From Clostridia bacterium (GTDB taxonomy: Bacteria > Bacillota > Clostridia > Oscillospirales > Acutalibacteraceae): a DNA stretch of 42,043 nt. The notes beneath the pieces were generated by a model. It saw only the letters and a program-made list of their open reading frames with translations. It had not been told where the DNA came from and made no database searches. Each line of letters starts with the position of its first letter. Within the stretch, counting starts at the first letter, position 1. This document shows, piece after piece, positions 8,596 through 18,515 of the stretch. The stretch spans positions 1-42,043 of the forward strand of contig JAGBSJ010000008.1 in NCBI GenBank assembly GCA_017631955.1. The letters are read 5' to 3'. Position numbers and translations under genes: made by a program.

Positions 8596-8690
8596 AATAA
8601 ACTAATTTGATTTTCTGTGAGATAACCTTTTGAAATCATCATTTTGATAATTTCTATTTTCTCCTCATTTGTTATGTATTTCTTCTGCAT
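8574..8690 (-). CDS. Small protein of 38 residues, SHOCT-like
   Basis: A short frame starting at ATG 8690 (GGTGAT upstream, the ribosome binding sequence also used by several neighbours) and stopping at TGA inside the loop of the shared terminator. The peptide is MQKKYITNEEKIEIIKMMIS followed by KGYLTENQISLLKKRNNL. The pattern 'charged helix, KGYLTE, second helix' resembles the short oligomerising SHOCT module (typically '...G.ITEEEF..kK'), but this is a weak match. It lies 40 bases after a zinc-ribbon gene in the same direction. It could be a non-coding tail of that transcript. Confidence 0.4.
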   Translation of the reverse strand: MQKKYITNEEKIEIIKMMISKGYLTENQISLLKKRNNL

Positions 8691-8730
8691 AATTATCACC
8701 ATTAAATGATATGCAGAAAGACAGAGATTA

Positions 8731-8922
8731 TTACTTAAGCACCTCAGTTTTTTCAACTCGACTATAAATAATACTTGAACATTCTTTACATATTGTGTGT
8801 TCAACAACAGTAGCAAAAGATTTTATTTTGTCGCGATAAACAGCTCCGTCGTTAATTTGGTAGCCCTTTGTTAAATCTTTTGAGCCGCAATATGGACATT
8901 CTTCAATAATAATATTTTTCAT
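8731..8922 (-). CDS. Small zinc-ribbon protein
   Basis: A 63-residue protein with two Cys pairs, CPYCGS near residue 9 and CKEC near residue 48, expected to hold one zinc ion as a ribbon. Nothing else identifies a role; such proteins are often nucleic-acid- or protein-binding accessories. It starts 6 bases after the cohesin gene with AGAGGT upstream, so it is translated from the same message. The two genes' jobs need not be related. Confidence 0.65.
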   Translation of the reverse strand: MKNIIIEECPYCGSKDLTKGYQINDGAVYRDKIKSFATVVEHTICKECSSIIYSRVEKTEVLK

Positions 8923-8928
8923 AACAAA

Positions 8929-9639
8929 TTACCTCTTTTTCTTGCTTATAATTAAATAAATAATAGCTCCAATAATAAGCACAGCACCCGCAATCATTAC
9001 ACCAATTACGATTTTAATATTATCGGTATCATTATTATTTTCATTATTTTGATTATTTTCAGTTGTGCTTTCTGTTGTAGTGTTACTCTCTTGCTCAGGA
9101 TTTAAAGTGGTTGAATCATTTATTGTTGATTCTGTAGTTGATTCGTTATTAACAAATGTATTATTTATAATCTTAACTGTTGAATTTTTAACTGAATAAG
9201 GTATCTTTTCAAGATTTTCACTTACAAAATCCCCTGCACTTGGAATTATAAGTTTAACATCACTTTCCCCCTCAGCGTTTTCAAGTGCTTTGAATTTAAC
9301 AGTAAACAAAGCACCTTCAGATGTCACAGAAACATTTGGTGACATATAAGTGAATCGTACTTTATTAGATGCATTTTTTATACTTACCATTGCACCATCA
9401 TCAATAATTGCGCCTTTTTCACCTGACACAAATTCAAGTTGTGATGCATCAAATTCCAAATCAATTACTGCGCCGCTTAATTTTGAATTATCACTGATAA
9501 AAACTTTTAATTCAAATTCGTCGCCTGCATACACAGTTGTATCTATAAGCTTTAATTCAACCGACGACTTCGCATAAACAGGAAGCAATGCAAATAATAA
9601 TATTAAAAAAGTTAATAACACTGAAATTATTCTTTTCAT
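8929..9639 (-). CDS. Membrane-anchored single-cohesin surface protein
   Basis: 236 residues: signal peptide 1-23 (cut after VYA), a cohesin-type beta-sandwich at about 26-155 (VYAGDEFELKVFISDNSKLSGAVIDLEFD, then EGALFTVKFKALENAEGESDV), a Ser/Thr/Asn/Glu-rich linker at 156-207, a transmembrane helix at 208-231 and a KKKR cytoplasmic end. Cohesins bind dockerin-tagged proteins, so it may hold a dockerin enzyme at the cell surface; the family also includes non-cellulosomal domains. No dockerin is encoded in this window, and neither glycosidase here carries one. It heads a small operon with its own promoter and GGTGAT as binding site. Confidence 0.78.
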   Translation of the reverse strand: MKRIISVLLTFLILLFALLPVYAKSSVELKLIDTTVYAGDEFELKVFISDNSKLSGAVIDLEFDASQLEFVSGEKGAIIDDGAMVSIKNASNKVRFTYMSPNVSVTSEGALFTVKFKALENAEGESDVKLIIPSAGDFVSENLEKIPYSVKNSTVKIINNTFVNNESTTESTINDSTTLNPEQESNTTTESTTENNQNNENNNDTDNIKIVIGVMIAGAVLIIGAIIYLIISKKKR

Positions 9640-9655
9640 TTAAATCACCATAGAT

Positions 9656-9684
9656 ATAATACCACATTTCAGTTTGTAATACAA
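9656..9684 (-). promoter_or_regulatory. Promoter of the cohesin gene
   Basis: Minus strand TTGTAT (9684-9679), 17 bases, TATTAT (9661-9656). Confidence 0.65.
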
Positions 9685-9711
9685 GAAAAATCCTCCCTAT
9701 TGGGAGGATTT
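9683..9711 (-). terminator. Terminator of the amino acid ABC operon
   Basis: AAATCCTCCC (9688-9697), loop of 4, GGGAGGATTT (9702-9711). On the minus strand it follows the glnQ stop by one base and runs into a T-tract. It touches the -35 of the next promoter. Confidence 0.85.
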
Positions 9712-9712
9712 C

Positions 9713-10486
9713 TTAATCTTTTAATGAAGAACTTAAAAACTCTTTAAGACGTGGACTTTGTGGATTTTCAAATAAATCTGTTGGGTTACCTGTTTCTTCA
9801 ATAATTCCGTCTGCCATAAATATAACTTTATCAGAAACATTTTTGGCAAAATTCATTTCATGAGTAACAATAATCATAGTTGTATCGCCATCACGAAGTT
9901 CACGAATTACACGAAGAACTTCTCCGGTAAGTTCAGGGTCCAAAGCACTTGTCGGCTCATCAAAACAAAGAATTTTTGGCGAGAGCATTAAAGCACGTGC
10001 GATAGCAACACGTTGTTGCTGACCACCTGAAAGTTCACATGGATATGCATTGACTTTATCTTCAAGACCAACTCTTTTGAGAAGTTCAATAGCCCGATTA
10101 TCAATTTCTTTAAGCTTTTCTTTATTGTTCTTTTTAACATCTTCAAGAAGTTGAACTGCCAGTGTAAGATTTTTAAGAATACTGTATTGTGGGAAAAGAT
10201 TGAATGACTGAAATACGAGTCCAAAATTCAATCTTTTTTGACGAAGTTGTGAATCTTTCTGACTTGAATCAGTTGCAAAATCCACAAGTAAATCGTCATC
10301 AACAAAAATTTTACCTTGTTCCGCAGATTCAAGGAAATTTAAGCATCTAAGCAATGTAGTTTTACCGCTACCAGATGAACCGATAATTGATAATACTTCC
10401 CCTTTTTCCAATGTAAAACTGATATCTTTTAAAACTTCGATATTACCGAAGCTCTTTTTTATATTTTCTACTTTTAATATAGACAT
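9713..10486 (-). CDS. glnQ: Polar amino acid ABC transporter ATP-binding protein
   Basis: A 257-residue ATPase of the HisP/GlnQ type. Walker A is GSSGSGKT (36-43), the signature is LSGGQQQRVAIARAL, Walker B is ILCFDEPTSALDPE, and the switch histidine lies in IIVTHEMNFA. Residues ~100-130 carry a Lys-rich insertion compared with typical GlnQ. It is third in the operon, after the binding protein and the permease, with a 5-base gap, and ends at a terminator. Substrate cannot be told from the ATPase; glutamine, cystine or a basic amino acid are all possible. Confidence 0.92.
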   Translation of the reverse strand: MSILKVENIKKSFGNIEVLKDISFTLEKGEVLSIIGSSGSGKTTLLRCLNFLESAEQGKIFVDDDLLVDFATDSSQKDSQLRQKRLNFGLVFQSFNLFPQYSILKNLTLAVQLLEDVKKNNKEKLKEIDNRAIELLKRVGLEDKVNAYPCELSGGQQQRVAIARALMLSPKILCFDEPTSALDPELTGEVLRVIRELRDGDTTMIIVTHEMNFAKNVSDKVIFMADGIIEETGNPTDLFENPQSPRLKEFLSSSLKD

Positions 10487-10491
10487 TTTAA

Positions 10492-11136
10492 TTAACTCCG
10501 ATAATAATCAAATTTCTTTTCAATATAACTGAACAACAGTGTAAGAATACCACAGAATGCAAGGAAGAATAATGCTGTATAGAACAACGGCCAGATAATA
10601 CCTTTACTTGTAAAGTCTGTGGCTTGCATAAGAATTTCAGAAACTGCAATTACGCGAGCCAAAGATGTGTCTTTAACAAGAGTAATAATCTCATTACTCA
10701 TAGGTGGAATAATGCGCTTAACAACCTGCATTAATACAACTTTGAAGAAAATCTGAGATTTGGTCATACCAAGCACTTGACCTGCTTCATACTGACCTTT
10801 TGGAATGCTTTCAATTCCACCTCTGTATATTTCTGAGAAATATGCGGCATAGTTAATAACAAATGCGATAAGTGCTGCGGTCATACGTGATTTCATTGGT
10901 GTACCGAACACTAGCCCAGGAACGTAAAAGACCACAAAAAGCTGGAGCATCAGAGGCGTACCTCTGATGACCCAGACAAATGCTTTTGTTATGAACTTTA
11001 TAATTTTAATTTTTGACATAGAGCCCATAGAAATAACTAATCCTAAAGGCAATGAAAAAAGTAATGTAGCACCGAACAGATAACAGTTTTGTAAAAAACC
11101 TTCTAATAATTCAATGCTTACCTGAACAAAAGACAT
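10492..11136 (-). CDS. Polar amino acid ABC transporter permease (HisM/GlnP type)
   Basis: A 214-residue membrane protein with about five spans. The IRGTPLMLQLF motif and the EAA loop YEAGQVLGMTKSQIFFKV, which contacts the ATPase, are the family signatures. Only one permease is present, so the channel is probably a homodimer. It lies 18 bases after the binding-protein gene and 5 before glnQ. Confidence 0.92.
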   Translation of the reverse strand: MSFVQVSIELLEGFLQNCYLFGATLLFSLPLGLVISMGSMSKIKIIKFITKAFVWVIRGTPLMLQLFVVFYVPGLVFGTPMKSRMTAALIAFVINYAAYFSEIYRGGIESIPKGQYEAGQVLGMTKSQIFFKVVLMQVVKRIIPPMSNEIITLVKDTSLARVIAVSEILMQATDFTSKGIIWPLFYTALFFLAFCGILTLLFSYIEKKFDYYRS

Positions 11137-11154
11137 TAAATTAACTCCTAATTA

Positions 11155-11949
11155 TTAGTCAGCTTTTACAACAACTGCCTGTTTATTCTGCATATAAGGG
11201 ATTGTAACCTGCATATTTTCTGCTCTTTCAGGAGTGATTGTCATACCATTCCAGATACAGTCAATATTTTTACTTGCAAGTTCTGTTTCTTTTGAGTTCC
11301 AATCGATAACCTGGAATTTAACTTCAAGACCAAGTTTAGCAGCAACCGCTTTTGCAAATTCTGTTTCGAAACCAATAAGTTCGCCATTATCGTCATTATA
11401 GTTCATTGGTGCGAAAAGAGTGATACCAACAACAAGAGTACCCTTGTTCTTAATGTATTCCCAGTCAGATTCAGCAGCTTCTACTTGCTTGTATGTACCA
11501 TCACCAAGGAGAAGGTCCTGAAGCTTGTATTTTGCAGCGATAGTATTAAGAGTGCCATCTGCTTTAAGTTCATTGATTGCTTTGTTTACATAGTTAACAG
11601 CATCTGAACCCTTTCTAAATGCGATACCGTATTCTTCAGGTGCGAATGATGCATCTTCAACGAGCTTAAGGTTAGCAAAGTCTGTACCTTCGCCGATTGA
11701 GCCAATTGACATAACGTAGTCAATAACTGCCATGTCTGCTGTACCTGCTGCAACTTCCATAAGTGCTTTTGCCTGAGTATCAACAGGTGTTTTTGTGAAG
11801 TCTGCAAAATAGTTGTCACTATTCATAACTTCTTCGCCCGCAGAACCAGCTTCAGCAACAACGATTTGTGCTGTGTCGCCACAACCTGCAAAGCAAACTG
11901 CCATCATAAGTACTGCCATAAGGACAGCAAGTATTTTTTTCATTTTCAT
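11155..11949 (-). CDS. Amino acid ABC transporter substrate-binding lipoprotein with circularly permuted lobes
   Basis: 264 residues with a lipoprotein signal (CFAGC, lipidated C23), in first position of a binding protein-permease-ATPase operon, so its role as extracellular amino acid receptor is clear. The order of its halves is not normal. Residues 28-147 read as the usual second half of an SBP_bac_3 protein (IVVAEAGSAGEEVM, GTADMAVIDYVMS, EEYGIAFRKGSDAVNYVNKA, ELKADGTLNTIAAKY). Residues 163-264 read as the usual first half (WEYIKNKGTLVVGITLFAPM, GELIGFETEFAKAVAAKLG, GMTITPERAENMQVTIPY, ending QAVVVKAD). Expected ligand contacts are both present: R242 in TPER and D77 in the second-lobe motif. 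The short crossover containing 'LKGK' is missing, exactly where the new ends lie. Normal total length argues against a broken gene. ATG 11949 has AGGAG 9 bases upstream. Confidence 0.88.
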   Translation of the reverse strand: MKMKKILAVLMAVLMMAVCFAGCGDTAQIVVAEAGSAGEEVMNSDNYFADFTKTPVDTQAKALMEVAAGTADMAVIDYVMSIGSIGEGTDFANLKLVEDASFAPEEYGIAFRKGSDAVNYVNKAINELKADGTLNTIAAKYKLQDLLLGDGTYKQVEAAESDWEYIKNKGTLVVGITLFAPMNYNDDNGELIGFETEFAKAVAAKLGLEVKFQVIDWNSKETELASKNIDCIWNGMTITPERAENMQVTIPYMQNKQAVVVKAD

Positions 11950-11993
11950 AATTTTTAACTCCTTTTAGCGTGTTAAAGTGATAATATGCTAAT

Positions 11994-12022
11994 ATAATAC
12001 ATTAATAAAATTGTTTTGTCAA
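11994..12022 (-). promoter_or_regulatory. Promoter of the amino acid ABC operon
   Basis: Minus strand TTGACA (12022-12017), 17 bases, TATTAT (11999-11994). The -35 overlaps the TGA stop codon of the upstream gene (12019-12021). Confidence 0.8.
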
Positions 12023-12552
12023 CTAAAATTAATATCAGAAATTAAATTTTTGAAAAGAATTTCTGCTTTTTCACATTCTTTTTCAGTTTCTTTAGATTTT
12101 TTGAACACAAGTGCAACAGATGCAACTATAATTGCGCCAAGAACTCCTGCAGAAACAATGCTCATAGCATTCAATTTATATAAATACAAAAGATAAGCTA
12201 GTATTGCAAAAACCGCTATTACATACGTTAATCTTATCAACGGGTCATAAAGTTTATCATAAACCATAACATATTCAATAAACGAACCATTTTCATCACT
12301 ACCAACGTCAACAAGGTAGTGATATCTGTCAAAAGTCATTGGTTGAAGTTGTTTATTACGGGTATATATGTATTTAACCTTATACATTTTATCAAGTTTA
12401 TAGAATTTACCAAAAACACCAGTCATATCATCTTCTGCTGTAGGTGTTTTGAATGCAGCATTTAATTTTTCACGGATTTTAAGTGTAGTTGCATCAATAT
12501 AAATCTTTTTCACTTCGCTTAATTGTTTGTAATGCAATTTATTTATTATCAT
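12019..12552 (-). CDS. Conserved membrane protein of unknown function
   Basis: A 177-residue protein I do not recognise. Residues 1-105 are soluble and charged, with an N-terminal region rich in Lys and Tyr; two transmembrane helices follow at about 107-126 and 130-150, then a charged tail. Both ends are therefore probably cytoplasmic or the loop between helices is very short. The start at ATG 12552 is preferred (GGTGAT upstream); the open frame continues to 12597 into the promoter. It is a single-gene unit upstream of the amino acid transporter operon, but that operon has its own promoter. Confidence 0.7.
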   Translation of the reverse strand: MIINKLHYKQLSEVKKIYIDATTLKIREKLNAAFKTPTAEDDMTGVFGKFYKLDKMYKVKYIYTRNKQLQPMTFDRYHYLVDVGSDENGSFIEYVMVYDKLYDPLIRLTYVIAVFAILAYLLYLYKLNAMSIVSAGVLGAIIVASVALVFKKSKETEKECEKAEILFKNLISDINFS

Positions 12553-12568
12553 TTTAATCACCACAGTT

Positions 12569-12597
12569 ATTCTATAATAATTTCTTGCAAGTTTCAA
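12569..12597 (-). promoter_or_regulatory. Promoter of the 177-residue membrane protein gene
   Basis: Minus strand TTGAAA (12597-12592), 17 bases, TAGAAT (12574-12569). Confidence 0.6.
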
Positions 12598-12640
12598 GTT
12601 GATATGTTATATTTAATTTATTAAAATTTGAGGTGTAGAT

Positions 12641-13603
12641 GTGAAAAGTTTTACAATCAACAAAAACGACGCAGACCAGCGTCTTGACAAATTTATAAGC
12701 AAATCCGTACCACTACTTCCAAAAACACTTATGCACAAATACATAAGAATTAAAAGAATTAAGGTAAACGGCAAACGCGCTGAGATTTCAACTCGACTTA
12801 ATCTCGGTGATGTTGTTGAAATGTATATAAATGACGAATTCTTTGAAAAAGCACCTGAAAAATATGATTTTCTTAAAGCATCTAAAAATCTCAACATCAT
12901 TTATGAGGATGAAAACATTATTCTTTGTGATAAAAAGGTTGGTGTACTCTCCCACCCTGACGATAACGAATATATTGATACTCTAATTGGTAGAATCAAG
13001 CGTTATCTTTATGAAAAGGGCGAATACAAACCTGATGATGAGCATTCATTTGTGCCATCACTTGTAAACAGAATTGACAGAAATACAGGTGGCATTGTAA
13101 TTGCGGCAAAGAATGCAGAAGCACTTCGTATTCTTAACCAAAAAATGAAAGACCGTGAATTGCACAAATTTTACCTTTGCATAGTTCACGGCGAAATCAA
13201 GAAAAAAAGTGGACTTCTTGAGGGTTATCTTTTAAAAGATGAAAACAAAAATAAAGTTACTGTTTCTAAAAAGAAAATGGAAGATTCAAAAGAAATCCGC
13301 ACTAAATACAACGTAATTGATACTGATGAAGATTTATCGCTTGTTGAGGTTGAATTGCTCACAGGTCGCACACATCAAATCAGAGCACATTTTGCTTCAA
13401 TTGGGCATCCGTTACTTGGTGATGGGAAATATGGCACTAATGCTCAAAATAAGAAATACGGTTATAAAAAGCAATTCTTATATTCATATAAACTTGTGTT
13501 TGATTTTACAACAGATGCAGGAATACTTGAATACTTAAACCATAAAGAATTTGAAGTTGATGATGTTTGGTTTAAAAACGAGTTTTATAATAAGGGACTA
13601 TAA
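12641..13603 (+). CDS. RluA-family pseudouridine synthase
   Basis: Cytoplasmic RNA-modifying enzyme of 320 residues that converts uridine to pseudouridine in rRNA or tRNA. An S4 RNA-binding domain (about 12-75) precedes the catalytic domain. The active-site motif is NRIDRNTGG with the nucleophilic Asp at 146; RTHQIRAHFASIGHPLLGD is the second family signature. The start codon is GTG at 12641 behind GAGGTG; no in-frame ATG suits. RluC or RluD type is likely, but the target position cannot be read from the sequence. Confidence 0.9.
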   Translation: MKSFTINKNDADQRLDKFISKSVPLLPKTLMHKYIRIKRIKVNGKRAEISTRLNLGDVVEMYINDEFFEKAPEKYDFLKASKNLNIIYEDENIILCDKKVGVLSHPDDNEYIDTLIGRIKRYLYEKGEYKPDDEHSFVPSLVNRIDRNTGGIVIAAKNAEALRILNQKMKDRELHKFYLCIVHGEIKKKSGLLEGYLLKDENKNKVTVSKKKMEDSKEIRTKYNVIDTDEDLSLVEVELLTGRTHQIRAHFASIGHPLLGDGKYGTNAQNKKYGYKKQFLYSYKLVFDFTTDAGILEYLNHKEFEVDDVWFKNEFYNKGL

Positions 13604-13607
13604 AATC

Positions 13608-16265
<2,658 letters not shown>

Positions 16266-16287
16266 ACAACCACCCTGACCATTTTAT

Positions 16288-16316
16288 GCTATACATAAAA
16301 TAAATGTTTGTGTCAA
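16288..16316 (-). promoter_or_regulatory. Probable yunB-ligA promoter
   Basis: Minus strand TTGACA (16316-16311), 17 bases, TATAGC (16293-16288). The -35 is perfect and the -10 imperfect. Confidence 0.5.
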
Positions 16317-16339
16317 CAATAAATCACGGTGATTATATA

Positions 16340-16771
16340 ATGAATTTTGAAAAATATTTATTATTGTTTTGTTTAGGCGGTCTTGGATACGGACTCATTG
16401 AAATTTCATTCAGAGGATTCACACACTGGTCAATGATTATAACCGGTGGGTCTGCATTTTTATGCCTTTATATTATAAACAAGTCCTTTGAACACACTTC
16501 AATTTATATAAAAGCATTAATAGGTGCATTTATTATTACCACACTTGAATTAACGGTAGGTTTAGTTGTAAATAAAACATTTAACCTTGGAGTATGGGAT
16601 TATACAAATACACCCTTTAACTTTTTAGGAATAATTTCATTACCATTTTGTATTTGTTGGTATATGATTTCTTATATATCATTAAAAACTTTTAATATAT
16701 TAAATAGAATTATTGCGCAACTGAAACTCTATAGACCTTTACACCATGTGATGGGACTTCAGCAGAAATAG
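16340..16771 (+). CDS. Small membrane protein, putative ABC-transporter type IV family
   Basis: A 143-residue protein with four hydrophobic spans. The YLLLFCLGGLGYGLIEISFR opening, the central TTLELTVGLVVNKTFNLGVWDYTN and FNFLGIISLPFCICWY match the PF06541 family (CmpB-like, called putative ABC-transporter type IV). Function is not established. ATG 16340 has GGTGAT at 16328-16333. Its last ~20 codons run antisense into the 3' end of the GH27 gene (62 bp overlap, 16710-16771); that tail (LYRPLHHVMGLQQK) does not look like part of the family, so an earlier stop may have been lost. Confidence 0.75.
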   Translation: MNFEKYLLLFCLGGLGYGLIEISFRGFTHWSMIITGGSAFLCLYIINKSFEHTSIYIKALIGAFIITTLELTVGLVVNKTFNLGVWDYTNTPFNFLGIISLPFCICWYMISYISLKTFNILNRIIAQLKLYRPLHHVMGLQQK

Positions 16772-18437
16772 TATCAGTTACTACTGTTTCTGTTTTGTCC
16801 CACAAATCTTTACATAGATATTTTTCTGCTTTTGGTAATGTAACATTCACAATGTTATGTAAATTTGCTACAGAATAACTCATATTTGTTTTTGAAAGAC
16901 CTTTGTTAAAGAAACAGATTGCCACTTCATTGTTCTCAAGCGGTTTCACAAGCACATCTGTAATTCCGTTTGTTTTTACTCTTGAACACTGAATACCGAG
17001 TTTATCTTGGTCAACTGCAATAACATCTTTGTTTGTAAGAATTTCAAGAATTTTATTATCAGCATCAACTAAACCATCTTCCTTGATAAAATCACGAATA
17101 TCGTTACCAAGAATAAGTGGAGCAGCCATCATAGCCCACAAAGTAAAATGAGATTTATTTTCTTCAACAGTAAGTTTTCCGTTACCAACTTCAAGCATAT
17201 CAGGGTCATTAAAAGCACCAGGTTGAGCATATTTATCAAGACGTACATTTACTTCATAAATTCCAATAATAGACATCCAATTAGGTTGAATATCCCCAGT
17301 TGTTCGCCAGATATTACCTGCTTTTCCGCCCCATTTCCAAGGTTGATTCCAACCCCATTCGCAGATTGAATAAAGGATTTTCTTTTCTTCACAATTATTC
17401 TCTTCTGCAAATTTCTTTGTAGCACGAACAAGCTCTTTACCCATTTTTTCATACTGCATAGCAGCACTGTCCATAGGAGAACCTACAGGGTTTGTTATAA
17501 AAATTTTATTAGTACCAGCTTTAAGATTAACTTTAATCTGTCTTCTGCCTTCACGTGAAAATGCTTTTTGTTCTGCAATAAGAAAATCATACTTATCAGT
17601 ATCATTCACAGTTACAACGCAGAACTGACCATCACAAGTATTTTTCCTCATAACAAAAGTCAAAACATATTCACCATCAGTAGGAACAACAATATTATTG
17701 AACTCAATTGAGCCCATAGCACTACAGATACCTTTTACATAAGACTTACCATTTTCTTCGTTAATAACTTTTGCCTCGCCTTTAAGTATGGCATCTTTTG
17801 CTGGAAATATAAGTTCGCCGTCAATACCTTTGCCACCGATAGAAATACTATCAATATAAGGTGCGTCAGTAGGAATAAGCACATGATGACAGTAATCATA
17901 TTTGAAATACTCAACGCCCCATTCTGCAAAGGTTTCAGCGTCAATTCTTTCATTATACAGTGATGCGGGTAAATCCTCACAAGTAAGCGTACCGTTTGAT
18001 GAGTAAATACCAAGTTTAAGTCCCATAGCATTTACCTGTTCAACAAGCCATTTAATACCATGTGGGAATGTAGTTAAATCCCCTTGCATTTTTCCGTTTT
18101 CATCACGCATTGAAGACTGCCAACAGTCATCGAGGTTAATATAAACATAGCCCGCATCGGCAAGACCTGATTCTTTAACCGCTTTGGCAATTTGAAGAAT
18201 TACGTTTTCATCTATTTTATGTCTAAAACTATTCCAACTTGACCAACCCATTGGCGGTGTTAAAGCAGCACCATTATTATACATTTCATCCTTTGTATAA
18301 TGAATCTTTGTCTTTGCAAGTGCCTTTTTAACTTCACAACGCGGACAAATATCTTTTTTCTTGAAATACAGCAAGCTACTGCCGACTGCCGCGCTCGCTG
18401 CAGCTATTCCAGATAATACTGCTAATCCTTTTTTCAT
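16710..18437 (-). CDS. GH27 alpha-galactosidase with a beta-sandwich module inserted in the barrel
   Basis: A 575-residue glycosidase expected to remove terminal alpha-galactose. TPPMGWSSWNSF (60-71) and INLDDCWQ are GH27 signatures; the nucleophile is D181 (KYDYCH) and the acid/base D382 (TTGDIQPNW). Between barrel strands, about residues 195-325 form an extra domain (GEAKVINEENGKSYVKGI, GEYVLTFVMRKN, LKAGTNKIFITN) that reads like a CBM35/CBM6-type carbohydrate-binding fold. A C-terminal beta domain follows. The N-terminus has one hydrophobic helix (5-24) with Lys on both sides and a CPRC motif but no clear cleavage site, so anchoring is likely and sidedness uncertain. GAGGT precedes ATG 18437. 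It lies just past the ispH terminator with little room for a promoter. Confidence 0.88.
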   Translation of the reverse strand: MKKGLAVLSGIAAASAAVGSSLLYFKKKDICPRCEVKKALAKTKIHYTKDEMYNNGAALTPPMGWSSWNSFRHKIDENVILQIAKAVKESGLADAGYVYINLDDCWQSSMRDENGKMQGDLTTFPHGIKWLVEQVNAMGLKLGIYSSNGTLTCEDLPASLYNERIDAETFAEWGVEYFKYDYCHHVLIPTDAPYIDSISIGGKGIDGELIFPAKDAILKGEAKVINEENGKSYVKGICSAMGSIEFNNIVVPTDGEYVLTFVMRKNTCDGQFCVVTVNDTDKYDFLIAEQKAFSREGRRQIKVNLKAGTNKIFITNPVGSPMDSAAMQYEKMGKELVRATKKFAEENNCEEKKILYSICEWGWNQPWKWGGKAGNIWRTTGDIQPNWMSIIGIYEVNVRLDKYAQPGAFNDPDMLEVGNGKLTVEENKSHFTLWAMMAAPLILGNDIRDFIKEDGLVDADNKILEILTNKDVIAVDQDKLGIQCSRVKTNGITDVLVKPLENNEVAICFFNKGLSKTNMSYSVANLHNIVNVTLPKAEKYLCKDLWDKTETVVTDTISAEVPSHGVKVYRVSVAQ

Positions 18438-18452
18438 AACAATTACCTCATA

Positions 18453-18495
18453 AAAAACAGGTCAGATGATATTTTAGCATCATCTGACCCCTTTT
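18453..18495 (-). terminator. Bidirectional-looking terminator between ispH-S1 and the GH27 gene
   Basis: An 11-bp perfect stem, GGTCAGATGAT (18460-18470) and ATCATCTGACC (18479-18489), with an 8-base loop. On the minus strand it is followed by TGTTTTTT, ending the ispH operon. A short CGGC/GCCG hairpin (18498-18510) precedes it. Confidence 0.85.
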
Positions 18496-18515
18496 TACGG
18501 CCTAATGCCGATTTA

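Noticed and set aside
8691-8816. N-terminal extension of the 38-residue protein across the zinc-ribbon gene
   Set aside because: It would overlap a better-supported gene in another frame; the ATG at 8690 has GGTGAT before it.
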